Source: Asticcacaulis aquaticus
Lineage (GTDB): Bacteria > Pseudomonadota > Alphaproteobacteria > Caulobacterales > Caulobacteraceae
Assembly (NCBI RefSeq): GCF_028550415.1
Contig: NZ_JAQQKX010000001.1
Location: 124,001 to 188,000 of the forward strand
Direction: 5' to 3'
Length of the DNA: 64,000 nucleotides
Under the pieces are notes generated by a model, which was not told the origin of the DNA, did not search any database, and worked only from the letters and a program-made list of their open reading frames with translations. The first letter of the stretch is position 1, and each line of letters begins with the position of its first letter. This document shows, piece after piece, positions 1 through 11,635 of this stretch. A program made the translations under genes and the position numbers.

Positions 1-85
1 CTGGATGAACCGCGGCCACATGCTGGCTGATGTCTCGGCGATCCTCGGCTCGCTCGACATCGTGTTCGGCGAGGTCGATCGATGA
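1..85 (+). CDS. nuoD: NADH-quinone oxidoreductase subunit D (3' end only)
   Basis: The last 27 codons of a gene that begins before the window, read in the frame that starts at base 2 and stopping at TGA 83-85. The residues match the conserved C-terminus of NuoD, the 49-kDa quinone-site subunit of the peripheral arm of complex I (pattern HMLADV...GSLDIVFGEVDR). The next gene starts inside the stop codon (ATGA overlap), so translation is probably coupled. Position directly before nuoE-nuoF supports the call. Confidence 0.9.
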   Translation, partial: WMNRGHMLADVSAILGSLDIVFGEVDR

Positions 86-483
86 ACCCCGACTTCCCGC
101 ACGATGCGGCGCATCTGGCGCCCTATATGATGGTGGTGATGCCGCTGATCGTCGGTTCGACGATTATCGCCGCCATCATTCTCGTGCGCTGGCTGATGAG
201 CAAGTCGGCCTGGAATTTCCATCCGGGCGGGGCCAATGGCTTCCTGTACGATGAGTTCCTGCGTCTGGGGGCGATCTTCATCCCCTATATGCTGATCGGC
301 GTGGCCCTTCGCTGGTACATCTATGTTATGCACCCCGAGCTGTCGCATTCGCCGGCCCTGATCGGCGCTCTGGTGGTGATCTTTATCATGCGCCGCTTTT
401 CGCGCTACATTCCGTTCGTGCGCGATGCGGGCAACCGGATCGACGCTGCTCGTGCGGCCTGTAAGGCGGGGAGGGCCGCATAA
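82..483 (+). CDS. Small membrane protein in nuo operon (paralog 1)
   Basis: A 133-residue protein with about three hydrophobic membrane segments (roughly residues 14-37, 62-80 and 90-106) and a basic C-terminal tail. I recognise no named family. It overlaps nuoD by 4 bases and the next gene by one, so it is a full member of the nuo transcript. It is related to the following gene: both carry FHPxGAxG[FY]LxD just after the first membrane segment, then two more hydrophobic stretches and a basic end. Role unknown; an accessory or assembly factor of complex I is possible from position only. Confidence 0.8.
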   Translation: MNPDFPHDAAHLAPYMMVVMPLIVGSTIIAAIILVRWLMSKSAWNFHPGGANGFLYDEFLRLGAIFIPYMLIGVALRWYIYVMHPELSHSPALIGALVVIFIMRRFSRYIPFVRDAGNRIDAARAACKAGRAA

Positions 484-836
484 TGCAAACCTGGCAATCC
501 TTTCTGCTCGTCATCGTCTTCCTGACGGTTGCCATCGGCCTGCGCTACATGCTGGGTCGCGCCGCATTTGCCTTCCATCCGGACGGCGCCACGGGGTACC
601 TCAGGGACCTTCTGCTGGAAACCGCCGTGTCCTATGTGCCGCTGCTGGTGATCATTTTCGGCGTGAAACTCTATATCGATGCCAACCCGCAGCAGGCGGA
701 ATCGCCGCTGGTCTTTGCGTCGATCGGCATTGCCGTGGTGTCCATGCTGCTGGCCAAGCGCTTGCCGCTGGTCAAGGCGGCCTCGACGCGCATGATGAAG
801 GCGCGTCACGACCGTTGGGAGGCTCTGAAACAATGA
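483..836 (+). CDS. Small membrane protein in nuo operon (paralog 2)
   Basis: A 117-residue protein with about three membrane segments (roughly residues 5-20, 45-65 and 75-92). Its ATG overlaps the previous stop by one base (TAATG), with a GGGAGGG ribosome site 8 bases upstream. The motif FHPDGATGYLRD aligns with FHPGGANGFLYD of the preceding protein, and the C-termini share a basic stretch after the last hydrophobic segment, so the pair looks like an old tandem duplication. A 48-base gap separates it from nuoE. Function unknown. Confidence 0.8.
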   Translation: MQTWQSFLLVIVFLTVAIGLRYMLGRAAFAFHPDGATGYLRDLLLETAVSYVPLLVIIFGVKLYIDANPQQAESPLVFASIGIAVVSMLLAKRLPLVKAASTRMMKARHDRWEALKQ

Positions 837-884
837 GCCGCTTAAATAAAAACTATTTCGTACCCCAGATGAGAGAGGCCTGAG

Positions 885-1546
885 ATGTCCGTTCGCCGTC
901 TCGCCGCCGTTCAGCCGGAAAGCTTTACCTTCAAGCCTGAAACGCTTGAAAAGGCTAACTGGTGGATTGCCAAATACCCAGACTCCCGCCGTCAGTCGGC
1001 GGTCATTCCGATCCTGTGGCTGGTTCAGAAGCAGGAAGGCTGGGTCAGTGAGCCCGCCATCACGGCCATCGCCAAGATGCTCGGTATGCCGCAGATTCGC
1101 GTCTATGAGGTCGCGACCTTCTACACCATGTTCATGCTTGAGCCGGTAGGCTCCGCGGCGCTGATTCAGGTGTGCGGCACGACCCCGTGCCAATTGCGTG
1201 GCTCCGAAGCCCTGATGAAGGTGTGCAAGGACAAGATCGGCCCGAAGGACAAGCTTTCGGCGGACGGCAAGTTCTACTGGCAGGAAGTCGAATGCCTTGG
1301 TGCCTGCACCAATGCCCCAATGGCGCAGATCAACGACTATTTCTACGAAGACCTGACGCCGGATAATCTGGCCCAGATCATCGACGATTTCGCCGCCGGC
1401 AAGACACCGAAGACGGGGCCGTACAATGGCCGTTTCACGTCCGAACCTCTGGGTGGCGCGACCAGCCTGACCGATCCGTCGCTGTTCGACGGCTCGCTGG
1501 CCAAGCCGATTAAGATTCCGAACGCTCCCGAAGCGGAGAAAGCGTA

Positions 1547-1547
<1 letters not shown>
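885..1547 (+). CDS. nuoE: NADH-quinone oxidoreductase subunit E (24-kDa, 2Fe-2S)
   Basis: NuoE carries the off-path [2Fe-2S] cluster N1a of the NADH-dehydrogenase module of complex I. The thioredoxin-like domain has the four ligands as C97-x4-C102 and C137-x3-C141 (CGTTPC and CLGAC), and the family signature [11 protein letters not shown] at 73-83. A C-terminal tail of about 60 residues after the cluster is typical of alphaproteobacterial versions. The ribosome site GAGAGG lies 6 bases before the ATG, and the stop overlaps nuoF by one base. Confidence 0.97.
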
Positions 1548-2860
<1,313 letters not shown>

Positions 2861-2869
2861 GGGACACAC

Positions 2870-3310
2870 ATGCGGGGCAAGGTTCTGTCTTTCGACAACT
2901 ATACCGGTCAGGGTCTGATCAGCGGTGATGACAGCGTGCGTTACAGCTTTTCTCAGGCCGATCTGATGGGCGGCGCGCGGTCGGTTGCGGCCGGAACGAC
3001 GGTCGATTTCGAAGGCAGCGACGGCATTGCCCGCAGCGTCTACGTGCTTCACACCGGTCTGGCTGACAAGAACAAGTGGATTGCCGCGCTGCTGACCTTC
3101 TTCTTCGGGGTCTTCGGTATCCACAAGTTCTACCTCGGCAAGACCAATGCCGGCATCATCATGCTGATCTGCGGCACGATCGGCTGGATCTTGGTCATTC
3201 CGGGTCTGGCGGTCGCGTTCATCTCGTTCGTCGAGCTGATTATCTACCTGTTCAAGTCCGAACAGCAATTCCACGACGACTACGTCGCCGGGGATAAGAG
3301 CTGGTTCTAA
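2870..3310 (+). CDS. Cold-shock-like plus TM2-domain protein in nuo operon
   Basis: A 146-residue protein. Residues 2-50 resemble a degenerate cold-shock/OB fold: GKVLSFDNYTGQGLI fits the GxVKWFNxxKGxGFI pattern, but the RNA-binding aromatic positions are only partly kept. Residues 65-130 are a TM2 domain, with the hallmark FFGVFGIHKFYLGKTNAGI between two membrane segments. It lies between nuoF (9-base gap) and nuoG (47-base gap) and reads with the operon; AGGGG sits 6 bases before the ATG. TM2 proteins have no agreed biochemical role. The family calls are fairly sure; the function is not. Confidence 0.85.
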   Translation: MRGKVLSFDNYTGQGLISGDDSVRYSFSQADLMGGARSVAAGTTVDFEGSDGIARSVYVLHTGLADKNKWIAALLTFFFGVFGIHKFYLGKTNAGIIMLICGTIGWILVIPGLAVAFISFVELIIYLFKSEQQFHDDYVAGDKSWF

Positions 3311-3357
3311 TAGCCCGCTGTTTCGGAACACTTTTTTACGTATGAGGTTTGAGGCAC

Positions 3358-5421
3358 ATGCCGATAGCTAAAGTCAATGGGGTCGAGGTCGAGTTTGAAC
3401 CCGGCATGACCGTGCTTCAGGTGGCGGAACTGGCGGGCGAAGAAATTCCCCGTTTCTGTTACCATGAGCGCCTGTCGATCGCGGGCAACTGCCGCATGTG
3501 CCTTGTCGAGGTGAAGCCGGGACCGCCGAAGCCGCAAGCTTCGTGTGCCTTGCCCGCCGCCGACGGTCAGGAAATCTTCACCAACACGCCAATGGTCAAG
3601 AAGGCCCGCGAAGGCGTGATGGAGTTCCTGCTCATCAACCACCCGCTCGATTGCCCGATCTGCGATCAGGGCGGTGAATGCGACCTTCAGGATCAGGCCA
3701 TGGGCTATGGCCGCGACGGTTCCCGCTATCAGGAGAACAAGCGCGCGGTCGAAGAAAAGCACCTCGGGCCTACGATCAAGACCTATATGACGCGCTGTAT
3801 CCAGTGCACGCGCTGTGTCCGCTTCTCGACCGAAGTCGCCGGTGTGACCGAGATGGGCATGATTTCGCGCGGTGAAGGCGCTGAGATCACCTCCTATCTG
3901 GAACAGGCCGTGTCGTCGGAACTGTCGGGCAATCTGAACGATCTGTGCCCGGTCGGTGCCCTGACGCACAAGCCGTGGTCGTTCAACTACCGCCCGTGGG
4001 AACTGACCAAGACCGAAACCATCGACGTGATGGACGCGCTGGGCGCGCATATCCGCATCGACAATCGCGGCGCCGCCGTGCTGCGCGCCCTGCCGCGTCT
4101 CAAGGAAGACCTCAACGAAGAATGGCTGTCGGACAAGTCGCGCTACGCCGTTGACGGTCTGGGCCGTCAGCGTCTCGACAAACCTTATGTCCGTAAAGGC
4201 GGCAGCCTGACCCCGGCCTCGTGGGACGAGGCTCTGAATGCAGTGGCTGGCAAATTGCAAGCGATAACTGCCGAGAAGATCGGCGTCATCGCCGGTGACC
4301 TTCAGGACGCCGAAAGCCTCAAAGCCGCGAAGGATCTGTTCACGTCTCTGGGTGTCAAGAACCTCGACTGTCGTCAGCATGGCGAGCAGTTCGGCCCGGT
4401 CTCGGCCAATACGCCGCGCGAATCGTGGCTGTTCAATACCGGCGTTGCGGCGCTGGAAGAGGCCGACGTCATTCTGTTGGTCGGCACCAATCTGCGTCTG
4501 GAAGCGCCGCTGATCAATGCGCGCATCCGTAAGGCCTGGCTCAAGGGGCAGGTACAGATCGGCGTCATCGGTGAAGCCTACGACCTGACCTATGATTACG
4601 AACACTTGGGTTCCGACGCCAAGGCGCTGAAAGACATCAAGAAAGGCGCGTTCCGCGACCTCTTGAAGAACGCCAAGAAGCCCGCCGTTCTGGTCGGCAC
4701 CGGTCCGCTGTCGGGTGAAGACGGTGCCGCCGTTCTCAGCCTGATCGCGTCGGAAGTTCTGGCACCTTATAACGTGGTGCGCGAAGACTGGAACGGCTTC
4801 AACATCGTCCATCAGGCCGCAGGCCGCGTGGCCGGTCTCGACATGGGCTTCGTGCCGGGCGAGGGTGGTCTCGATACGCGTGGTATCCTGAACGGCAAGC
4901 TCGATGTTGTGGTCCTGATCGGGGCCGACGAAATCGACACCAGCGGCCTCAAGGACTCGTTCGTGGTCTATGTCGGCTCGCACGGTGACGCCGGGGCTTC
5001 GGTCGCCGATGTCATCCTGCCGGGGGCTGCCTATACCGAAAAGTCGGGCATGTACGTCAACCTCGAAGGCCGGGTCCAGATCGCTGAACGCGCGGTCTTC
5101 CCGAAGGGCGAGGCCAAGGAGGACTGGTCGATCTTCCGCGCCCTGTCGTCCAAGCTGGGCCAGACCCTGCCGTACGACAGCCTGTCGGATCTGCGTCGCG
5201 CCCTGATCACCGATCACCCGACCTTCGGCCGCGTCGACGCCAAGCCGGTAGCGAAAGCGTTCGATGTGACCACCCTTGGCGTCAAGGGCGAGATTAAAGA
5301 CGGCCTTTTGGCCTCCAATATCAAGGACTTCTATCTGACCAACCCGATTGCGCGGGCCTCGGTGGCCATGGCGGAAATTTCGGCGGTCCGGTCGACGCCT
5401 TTGAGTCTGGCGGCGGAGTAA
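3358..5421 (+). CDS. nuoG: NADH-quinone oxidoreductase subunit G (75-kDa, Fe-S)
   Basis: The 687-residue Fe-S subunit linking NuoF to the Q module. The N-terminal 2Fe-2S ferredoxin domain has [15 protein letters not shown], followed by the His-Cys-type cluster region ([14 protein letters not shown]) and a 4Fe-4S set (CIQCTRC), then a molybdopterin-oxidoreductase-like domain. The length is normal for alphaproteobacteria and shorter than E. coli. I chose ATG 3358 because GAGG lies just before it and the family begins near this point; an in-frame TTG at 3349 would add three residues. Confidence 0.97.
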   Translation: MPIAKVNGVEVEFEPGMTVLQVAELAGEEIPRFCYHERLSIAGNCRMCLVEVKPGPPKPQASCALPAADGQEIFTNTPMVKKAREGVMEFLLINHPLDCPICDQGGECDLQDQAMGYGRDGSRYQENKRAVEEKHLGPTIKTYMTRCIQCTRCVRFSTEVAGVTEMGMISRGEGAEITSYLEQAVSSELSGNLNDLCPVGALTHKPWSFNYRPWELTKTETIDVMDALGAHIRIDNRGAAVLRALPRLKEDLNEEWLSDKSRYAVDGLGRQRLDKPYVRKGGSLTPASWDEALNAVAGKLQAITAEKIGVIAGDLQDAESLKAAKDLFTSLGVKNLDCRQHGEQFGPVSANTPRESWLFNTGVAALEEADVILLVGTNLRLEAPLINARIRKAWLKGQVQIGVIGEAYDLTYDYEHLGSDAKALKDIKKGAFRDLLKNAKKPAVLVGTGPLSGEDGAAVLSLIASEVLAPYNVVREDWNGFNIVHQAAGRVAGLDMGFVPGEGGLDTRGILNGKLDVVVLIGADEIDTSGLKDSFVVYVGSHGDAGASVADVILPGAAYTEKSGMYVNLEGRVQIAERAVFPKGEAKEDWSIFRALSSKLGQTLPYDSLSDLRRALITDHPTFGRVDAKPVAKAFDVTTLGVKGEIKDGLLASNIKDFYLTNPIARASVAMAEISAVRSTPLSLAAE

Positions 5422-5425
5422 GAGA

Positions 5426-6511
5426 ATGACTGAACCTTCTTTCTGGGCTGGCCCGTGGGGCTGGACGATCATCACCATCGGCCAATCCGCCGCCGTCATC
5501 ATGGGCGTCATGATTTCGCTGGCCTTCCTCCTGTGGGGTGACCGCAAGGTGTGGGCCGGCGTGCAGATGCGCAAGGGCCCGAACGTCGTCGGTCCGTTCG
5601 GTCTGATGCAGTCCTTCGCCGACTTCCTGAAGTTCGTGCTGAAGGAAGTCATCATTCCCGCCGGTGCCGACAAGACCGTCTTCCTGATCGCGCCGCTGCT
5701 GACCTTTATCCTCGCCTTCATGTCGTGGGCGGTCATCCCGTTCGCGCCGGGCTGGGTCGTGTCGGATATCAATGTCGGCATCCTCTACCTGTTCGCCATC
5801 TCGTCACTCGGTGTCTACGGCATCATCATGGGCGGCTGGGCGTCCAACTCGAAATATCCGTTTCTCGGCGCGCTGCGCTCGGCGGCGCAGATGGTGTCCT
5901 ACGAAGTCTCGCTCGGCTTCATCATCATCACCGTCGTCCTGCTGACCGGTTCGATGAACCTGTCGGACATCGTCAACGCGCAGGCGGGCGGTTTCTGGAA
6001 CTGGAACTTCCTCGGCGGCGGCGGGCTGCTCGGCCTTGGTATCATCAAGCTGCCGATCATGCTCGGCATGATGGTCATGTTCTATATCTCGGCCCTAGCC
6101 GAAACCAATCGTCCGCCGTTCGATCTGCCCGAAGCGGAATCGGAACTGGTTGCCGGTTATCAGGTCGAATATTCCTCGACGCCGTACCTGCTGTTCATGA
6201 TCGGTGAATACGCCAACATCGTCCTGATGTGCGCCATGATCACCATCCTGTTCTTCGGTGGCTGGCAGTCGCCGATCCCAATGGACTCGATCGTCCCGCA
6301 GGGTTCGCTGGCCTACATCCTGATCAGCCTGGGCTGGTTCATCCTGAAGGTGGTGTTCTGGTTCATCATGTTCGCGCTGGCCAAGGCCATCGTCCCCCGC
6401 TACCGCTACGATCAGTTGATGCGTCTGGGCTGGAAAGTCTTCCTGCCGCTGTCGCTGGTGGCTGTGGTCCTGATTGCGGCCTACCGCGTTTTCGGAGGTA
6501 ACCTCGTATGA
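5426..6511 (+). CDS. nuoH: NADH-quinone oxidoreductase subunit H
   Basis: A 361-residue membrane subunit with about eight to nine helices. It forms the base of the quinone chamber and joins the peripheral and membrane arms. Conserved features include [14 protein letters not shown] in the first loop and the acidic quinone-site loop [18 protein letters not shown] with [15 protein letters not shown] stretch precedes the ATG, and the end overlaps nuoI by 4 bases (ATGA). Confidence 0.98.
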   Translation: MTEPSFWAGPWGWTIITIGQSAAVIMGVMISLAFLLWGDRKVWAGVQMRKGPNVVGPFGLMQSFADFLKFVLKEVIIPAGADKTVFLIAPLLTFILAFMSWAVIPFAPGWVVSDINVGILYLFAISSLGVYGIIMGGWASNSKYPFLGALRSAAQMVSYEVSLGFIIITVVLLTGSMNLSDIVNAQAGGFWNWNFLGGGGLLGLGIIKLPIMLGMMVMFYISALAETNRPPFDLPEAESELVAGYQVEYSSTPYLLFMIGEYANIVLMCAMITILFFGGWQSPIPMDSIVPQGSLAYILISLGWFILKVVFWFIMFALAKAIVPRYRYDQLMRLGWKVFLPLSLVAVVLIAAYRVFGGNLV

Positions 6512-6999
6512 TCGCCCGTCTCGTTCAGGCCGCCAAGGGCGCATTGCTGCTCGACTTCGTCGGGGCCACCGGCCTTGCGCTGAAATATATGATGAAGCCC
6601 AAGGCGACCATCAACTATCCGTTCGAAAAAGGCCCAATCTCGCCGCGTTTCCGCGGTGAACACGCGCTGCGCCGCTATGCGAACGGCGAAGAGCGCTGCA
6701 TCGCCTGCAAGCTGTGCGAAGCCATCTGCCCGGCTCAGGCTATCACCATCGAAGCCGAACCGCGTGACGACGGCAGCCGCCGTACGACGCGCTACGACAT
6801 CGACATGGTGAAGTGCATCTATTGCGGTCTGTGTCAGGAAGCCTGCCCGGTCGACGCCATCGTCGAAGGGCCGAATTTCGAATTCGCCACCGATACGCGC
6901 GAAGAACTGTACTACGACAAGCAACGGCTTCTGGCCAACGGCGACCGCTGGGAACGCGAAATCGCCCGTTCGCTGGAGCTGGACGCACCGTACCGTTAA
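6508..6999 (+). CDS. nuoI: NADH-quinone oxidoreductase subunit I (8Fe ferredoxin)
   Basis: A 163-residue subunit with two 4Fe-4S clusters (N6a, N6b) that pass electrons to N2 beside the quinone site. The two ferredoxin motifs are [12 protein letters not shown] and [12 protein letters not shown]. The N-terminal amphipathic helix and length are normal. It is translationally coupled to nuoH. A 101-base gap, the largest between annotated genes in this operon, follows. Confidence 0.98.
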   Translation: MIARLVQAAKGALLLDFVGATGLALKYMMKPKATINYPFEKGPISPRFRGEHALRRYANGEERCIACKLCEAICPAQAITIEAEPRDDGSRRTTRYDIDMVKCIYCGLCQEACPVDAIVEGPNFEFATDTREELYYDKQRLLANGDRWEREIARSLELDAPYR

Positions 7000-7029
7000 T
7001 ATCCACCGATTCCGTAAGGTTAAAGCTTG

Positions 7030-7065
7030 CGGGATCACGGTTTGAAGGGGTAGGGAGCGATCCCG
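7030..7065 (+). promoter_or_regulatory. Inverted repeat in the nuoI-nuoJ gap
   Basis: CGGGATC (7030-7036) and GATCCCG (7059-7065) form a perfect 7-bp stem around a 22-base, G-rich loop. The gap has no gene. The stem lacks a T-run, so it is not an ordinary terminator. It might be a processing or stabilising hairpin between the peripheral-arm and membrane-arm genes. Function is inferred only from position. Confidence 0.35.
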
Positions 7066-7100
7066 AACCCAGAGTAACTAAAGGGGCGGAGGTCCCGATC

Positions 7101-7709
7101 ATGTTGGCAATTGCCTTTTACATAATGGCGGCAGTGACCGTTCTGTCCGGAGCGCTGGTGATCACCGCGCGCAACCCGGTGCACTCGGTGCTGTTCCTGA
7201 TCCTCGCCTTTTTCTCGGCGGCGGGCCTGTTCGTCCTCATGGGGGCCGAGTTCCTCGCCATGCTGCTGGTCGTCGTCTATGTCGGCGCCGTCGCGGTGCT
7301 GTTCCTTTTCGTGGTGATGATGCTTGATGTCGACTTCGTCAAGCTGCGTCAGGGCTTCGCCAACTACCTGCCGATCGGTGCGGTCGTCGGTGTGCTGCTT
7401 CTGACCGAGCTGATCATGATCGCTATCGCCATTGCCGATCGCGGCGCGGCGGCCGGGCAATCGCCGCAGGTCTACGGCCCGGAAATGTCGAACATCGAAG
7501 CCATCGGTCGCGTCCTCTATACGGACTACGTCTATCTCTTCCAGGCCTCGGGCCTCGTGCTTCTGGTCGCCATGATCGGGGCCATCGTGCTGACGCTTCA
7601 GCACCGCGTCCACGTCAAGCGTCAGGACATTCACACGCAGGTCACGCGTCGTCGTAAGAATGCGGTCGAAATCGTGCAGGTCAAAACCGGCGAAGGAATC
7701 AAGGAATGA
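7101..7709 (+). CDS. nuoJ: NADH-quinone oxidoreductase subunit J
   Basis: A 202-residue membrane subunit with five hydrophobic segments. It includes the strongly conserved helix 3 region [20 protein letters not shown], which carries the pi-bulge helix used in coupling. ATG 7101 is chosen because GGGGCGGAGG lies directly upstream and the residues before it are not NuoJ-like, although the open frame runs back into nuoI. The stop overlaps nuoK (ATGA). Confidence 0.97.
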   Translation: MLAIAFYIMAAVTVLSGALVITARNPVHSVLFLILAFFSAAGLFVLMGAEFLAMLLVVVYVGAVAVLFLFVVMMLDVDFVKLRQGFANYLPIGAVVGVLLLTELIMIAIAIADRGAAAGQSPQVYGPEMSNIEAIGRVLYTDYVYLFQASGLVLLVAMIGAIVLTLQHRVHVKRQDIHTQVTRRRKNAVEIVQVKTGEGIKE

Positions 7710-8014
7710 CTATCGGTCTTGCCCACTATCTGGTCGTGTCGGCCATTCTTTTCACAATCGGCGTCTTCGGCATCTTCGTGAACCGCCGCAACATCATCAT
7801 CATCCTGATGTCGATCGAACTGATCCTTCTGGCGGTCAATATCAACTTCGTCGCCTTCTCGACGCACCTGCATAATGTGCAGGGGCAGATCATGGCGATG
7901 TTCGTCCTCACCGTCGCCGCGGCCGAAGCCGCCGTCGGTCTGGCTATTCTCGTTACCTTCTTCCGTAACCGCGGCGACATCGAAGTCGATGACGCGAGCA
8001 TGATGAAGGGCTAA
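7706..8014 (+). CDS. nuoK: NADH-quinone oxidoreductase subunit K
   Basis: A 102-residue subunit with three membrane helices, homologous to MrpC-type antiporter subunits. The proton-path glutamates lie in helix 2 ([16 protein letters not shown]) and helix 3 ([13 protein letters not shown]). The start overlaps the nuoJ stop by 4 bases. Length is exactly as expected. Confidence 0.98.
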   Translation: MTIGLAHYLVVSAILFTIGVFGIFVNRRNIIIILMSIELILLAVNINFVAFSTHLHNVQGQIMAMFVLTVAAAEAAVGLAILVTFFRNRGDIEVDDASMMKG

Positions 8015-8021
8015 GGAAATC

Positions 8022-10103
8022 ATGCAAACTCTGGTTACGATCCTTGTACTTGCGCCCATCGTCGGCGCGCTGATCGCGGGCCTGTTCGGTCGCAAGATCG
8101 GCAATATCGCCTCTCAGGCGGTGACGACGGGCCTTCTGTTCCTGTCCTGCGCCCTGTCGTGGTACGTCTTCTCTCAGCACACGTGGGGCGGCCTTGAATC
8201 CTTTACGGTCAAGCTGCTCGACTTCATCAATATTGGCACCTTCCATTCGGCGTGGTCCATCCGCATCGACGCCCTGTCGGCGACCATGCTGATCGTGGTG
8301 ACCAGCGTGTCGTCGCTGGTCCACCTGTATAGCTGGGGCTATATGGCCGAGGATCCGTCGCGTCCGCGCTTCTTCGCCTATCTGTCGCTGTTTACCTTCG
8401 CCATGCTGATGCTGGTGACGGCTGCCGACTTCATGCAGCTGTTCTTCGGCTGGGAAGGGGTGGGCCTTGCGTCTTACCTGCTGATCGGTTTCTGGTTCCA
8501 GAAGGACAGTGCGTCCTCGGCTGCCATCAAGGCCTTCGTTGTCAACCGCGTCGGTGACTTCGGCTTCGCGCTGGGCATCATGACGGTCTACTGGATGTTC
8601 GGCACGATCAACTTCCACGAACTGTTCCCGCTGATCGCCGCCAAGGCCGGGACGACGTGGACTTTCATTGGTTACGAATGGTCGGCGCTCGATCTGGCCG
8701 CCTTCCTGCTGTTCATCGGCGCGATGGGTAAGTCGGCGCAGTTCTTCCTGCACACCTGGCTGCCGGACGCCATGGAAGGCCCGACGCCCGTGTCGGCCCT
8801 GATCCACGCGGCGACCATGGTCACCGCCGGCGTCTATATGGTCTGTCTGCTGTCGCCGCTGTTCGAATATGCCCCGGTCGCTAAGACCATCGTCACCTAT
8901 ATCGGTGCGATTACCGCCATCTTCGCAGCCTCGATCGGCTTCACGCAGAACGACATCAAGCGCGTCATCGCCTTCTCGACCTGTTCCCAGCTCGGTTACA
9001 TGTTCTTCGCCGCCGGTGTCGGTGCTTACGAAGCCGCCATGTTCCACCTGTTCACGCACGCCTTCTTCAAGGCGCTGCTGTTCCTGGGGGCCGGTTCGGT
9101 CATCCACGGCATGCACCACGAACAGGACATGCGTAAGATGGGCGGTCTGGCCAAGTATCTGCCGATCACCTATGCCTGTATGACCATCGGCACCATCGCC
9201 ATCACCGGCCTGGGTATCCCGCACACGCAAATCGGTTTCGCCGGGTTCTTCTCGAAGGACACCATTATCGAAACCGCATGGGCCGCGTCCAACACGCCGC
9301 AAGGCATGTTCGCCTTCTGCATCGGTATTCTGGCCGCGCTGCTGACTGCCTTCTATTCGTGGCGTCTGGCCTTCATGACCTTCCATGGCAAGAAGATCTG
9401 GGAACACGCCCACGACGATCACCACGCCTCGCACGGTCACGATGATCATGCCGCTCATGGTCATGACGACCACGCGCACGATGATCATGGCCCCAAAGAC
9501 AAAGAGGGCCATGACGACCATCACCATGCCCATACGCCGCACGAAAGCCCGTGGGTTATGCTGGTGCCGCTGATCGTCCTGTCAGTCGGTGCGGTCGCCG
9601 CTGGTTTCGTTTTCGCGCCTTATTTCGTCGGCGATCACGCCCACGACTTCTGGGGCCACGCTATCCAGCACGGTCCGCACAACCACGTCCTGCACGAGGC
9701 GCACCACATCAAGGAAGAATGGGTCAAGTGGGCACCGCTGGTTGTCACCCTGCTCGGCACGCTCGGCGCGGTCTATTTCTACCTGCTCAAGCCAGCCCTG
9801 CCGAAGGCTATGGCGGCGCAAAAGGGCCCGCTCTATACCTTCCTGTATAACAAGTGGTTCTTCGACGAGATCTATCAGGCCACCTTCGTCAAGGGTTCGA
9901 AGGCTCTGGGCGACCTGTTCTGGAAGGTGCTCGATGTGAAAATCATCGATAACCTCGGCCCGAACGGGGCGGCCTGGACCGCGCTCAAGTCGGCGCAAAA
10001 GCTGGTCCGCACCCAGACGGGCTACGTCTATCACTACGCTTTCGTCATGTTCCTCGGCATCGCGGGTCTTTTGACCTGGGTCGTCTTCTTCATGGCGAAA
10101 TAG
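8022..10103 (+). CDS. nuoL: NADH-quinone oxidoreductase subunit L
   Basis: A 693-residue antiporter-like subunit, the distal proton pump of the membrane arm, with about 14-16 helices plus the long lateral helix at the C-terminus. Typical blocks include [36 protein letters not shown] and STCSQLGYM. Residues about 462-507 form an insertion very rich in His and Asp (18 His), followed by more scattered His near 545-570. AAGGA precedes the ATG. Confidence 0.97.
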   Translation: MQTLVTILVLAPIVGALIAGLFGRKIGNIASQAVTTGLLFLSCALSWYVFSQHTWGGLESFTVKLLDFINIGTFHSAWSIRIDALSATMLIVVTSVSSLVHLYSWGYMAEDPSRPRFFAYLSLFTFAMLMLVTAADFMQLFFGWEGVGLASYLLIGFWFQKDSASSAAIKAFVVNRVGDFGFALGIMTVYWMFGTINFHELFPLIAAKAGTTWTFIGYEWSALDLAAFLLFIGAMGKSAQFFLHTWLPDAMEGPTPVSALIHAATMVTAGVYMVCLLSPLFEYAPVAKTIVTYIGAITAIFAASIGFTQNDIKRVIAFSTCSQLGYMFFAAGVGAYEAAMFHLFTHAFFKALLFLGAGSVIHGMHHEQDMRKMGGLAKYLPITYACMTIGTIAITGLGIPHTQIGFAGFFSKDTIIETAWAASNTPQGMFAFCIGILAALLTAFYSWRLAFMTFHGKKIWEHAHDDHHASHGHDDHAAHGHDDHAHDDHGPKDKEGHDDHHHAHTPHESPWVMLVPLIVLSVGAVAAGFVFAPYFVGDHAHDFWGHAIQHGPHNHVLHEAHHIKEEWVKWAPLVVTLLGTLGAVYFYLLKPALPKAMAAQKGPLYTFLYNKWFFDEIYQATFVKGSKALGDLFWKVLDVKIIDNLGPNGAAWTALKSAQKLVRTQTGYVYHYAFVMFLGIAGLLTWVVFFMAK

Positions 10104-10119
10104 GGGAGAGAAAGTTTAA

Positions 10120-11622
10120 ATGTCACCGGTAATCCCCAATCTTCTGAGTATCATCACCTTCCTGCCTCTGGTCGGTGCGCTGGCGATCCTCGGCGTCAAG
10201 TGGGCGTCCCGCAAGGACGACACGACGGTCATCGAGCGTAACGCCAAGTGGATCGCGCTGTGGACGACTCTGGCCACGCTGGCGCTTAATGTCGTGCTGC
10301 TGACCGGCTTCGACCGTGCCTCGACCGATTATCAGTTCGTCGAAAAGATCCAGTGGTTCAGCTTCCTCAGCTACCATATGGGCGTTGACGGCATTTCGGT
10401 CCTGTTCGTCGCCCTGACGGCGCTTTTAATGCCTTTGTGTATTCTGGCGTCGTGGGAGTCGGTCAAGACGCGCGTTGTCGAATATATGATCGCCTTCCTC
10501 GTGTTGGAAACGCTGGTCATCGGCGTATTCACCTCGCTCGACCTGTTCCTGTTCTACGTCTTCTTCGAAGGCGGTCTGGTCCCGATGTTCCTCATCATCG
10601 GTATCTGGGGCGGCAAGGACCGTATCTACGCGGCCTACAAGTTCTTCCTCTATACCCTGTTGGGGTCCGTCCTGATGCTGGCGGCCATGCTGTACATGGT
10701 CGGCGTAGCGGGCACGTCTGACATCCCGACTCTGTCGACCTTCAAGTTTGCCGAAGCGGCCCAGTCGTGGCTGTGGTTTGCCTTCTTTGCCTCGTTCGCG
10801 GTGAAGATGCCGATGTGGCCGGTCCACACCTGGCTGCCGGACGCCCACGTTCAGGCCCCGACGGCGGGTTCGGTCATGCTGGCCGGTATCCTCCTGAAGC
10901 TCGGTGGCTACGGTTTCATCCGCTTCAACCTGCCGATGTTCCCGCTGGCGTCGGAAATGTTCACGCCGTTCGTCCTGACCCTGTCGGTCATCGCCATCGT
11001 CGTGACCTCGCTGATCGCCTTCCGCCAGACCGACATCAAGAAGCTGATCGCCTATTCGTCGGTCGCTCACATGGGCTTCGTGACCATGGGCATCTTCGCC
11101 GGCAATCAGGCGGGTGTGCAGGGCGCAGTCTATCAGATGATCTCGCACGGCTTTATTTCCGGCGCGCTCTTCCTCTGCGTCGGTGTGGTCTATGACCGAT
11201 GGCATACGCGTGAAATCGCCTTCTACGGCGGTCTGACCAAGCTGATGCCGCATTTCGCCTTCGTCTTCCTGCTGTTCACCATGGCCAATGTCGGCCTGCC
11301 GGGGACGTCGGGCTTTGTCGGGGAAATCCTGACAATGACAGGTCTGTATCAGGCTTCGACGTGGGCGGCTCTGGTGGCGGCTCTGGGTGTCATCCTCTCG
11401 GCCATGTATGCTCTGACCCTGTTCAAGAAGGTCATGTACGGCGAAGTGACCAACGAGGCCCTGAAAGGCCATCCGGACCTGACGCTTCGCGAGAAGATCA
11501 TCTTCGCGCCCCTGATCGCGGGGACGCTGCTGCTGGGTATCTATCCGGCTTTTGTTTTCGACTTTACCACCGCCAGCGTGGACGCCGTTGTCGCGACGTA
11601 CCGTGCTGTAATCGGCGGATAG
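10120..11622 (+). CDS. nuoM: NADH-quinone oxidoreductase subunit M
   Basis: A 500-residue antiporter-like proton-pumping subunit with 14 helices. Diagnostic segments are [18 protein letters not shown] (with the key helix-5 glutamate), [20 protein letters not shown] and [23 protein letters not shown] precedes the ATG by about 9 bases. Normal length and order. Confidence 0.98.
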   Translation: MSPVIPNLLSIITFLPLVGALAILGVKWASRKDDTTVIERNAKWIALWTTLATLALNVVLLTGFDRASTDYQFVEKIQWFSFLSYHMGVDGISVLFVALTALLMPLCILASWESVKTRVVEYMIAFLVLETLVIGVFTSLDLFLFYVFFEGGLVPMFLIIGIWGGKDRIYAAYKFFLYTLLGSVLMLAAMLYMVGVAGTSDIPTLSTFKFAEAAQSWLWFAFFASFAVKMPMWPVHTWLPDAHVQAPTAGSVMLAGILLKLGGYGFIRFNLPMFPLASEMFTPFVLTLSVIAIVVTSLIAFRQTDIKKLIAYSSVAHMGFVTMGIFAGNQAGVQGAVYQMISHGFISGALFLCVGVVYDRWHTREIAFYGGLTKLMPHFAFVFLLFTMANVGLPGTSGFVGEILTMTGLYQASTWAALVAALGVILSAMYALTLFKKVMYGEVTNEALKGHPDLTLREKIIFAPLIAGTLLLGIYPAFVFDFTTASVDAVVATYRAVIGG

Positions 11623-11635
11623 GAGCGCCCTCGCT

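Noticed and set aside
3307-5781. 824-codon open frame on the minus strand opposite nuoG
   Set aside because: It is antisense to an unmistakable nuoG, has no recognisable domain and a composition expected from high-GC codon bias on the other strand.
7953-9542. 529-codon minus-strand frame rich in His/Asp/Arg
   Set aside because: Antisense to nuoK/nuoL; its odd composition mirrors the NuoL His-rich loop.
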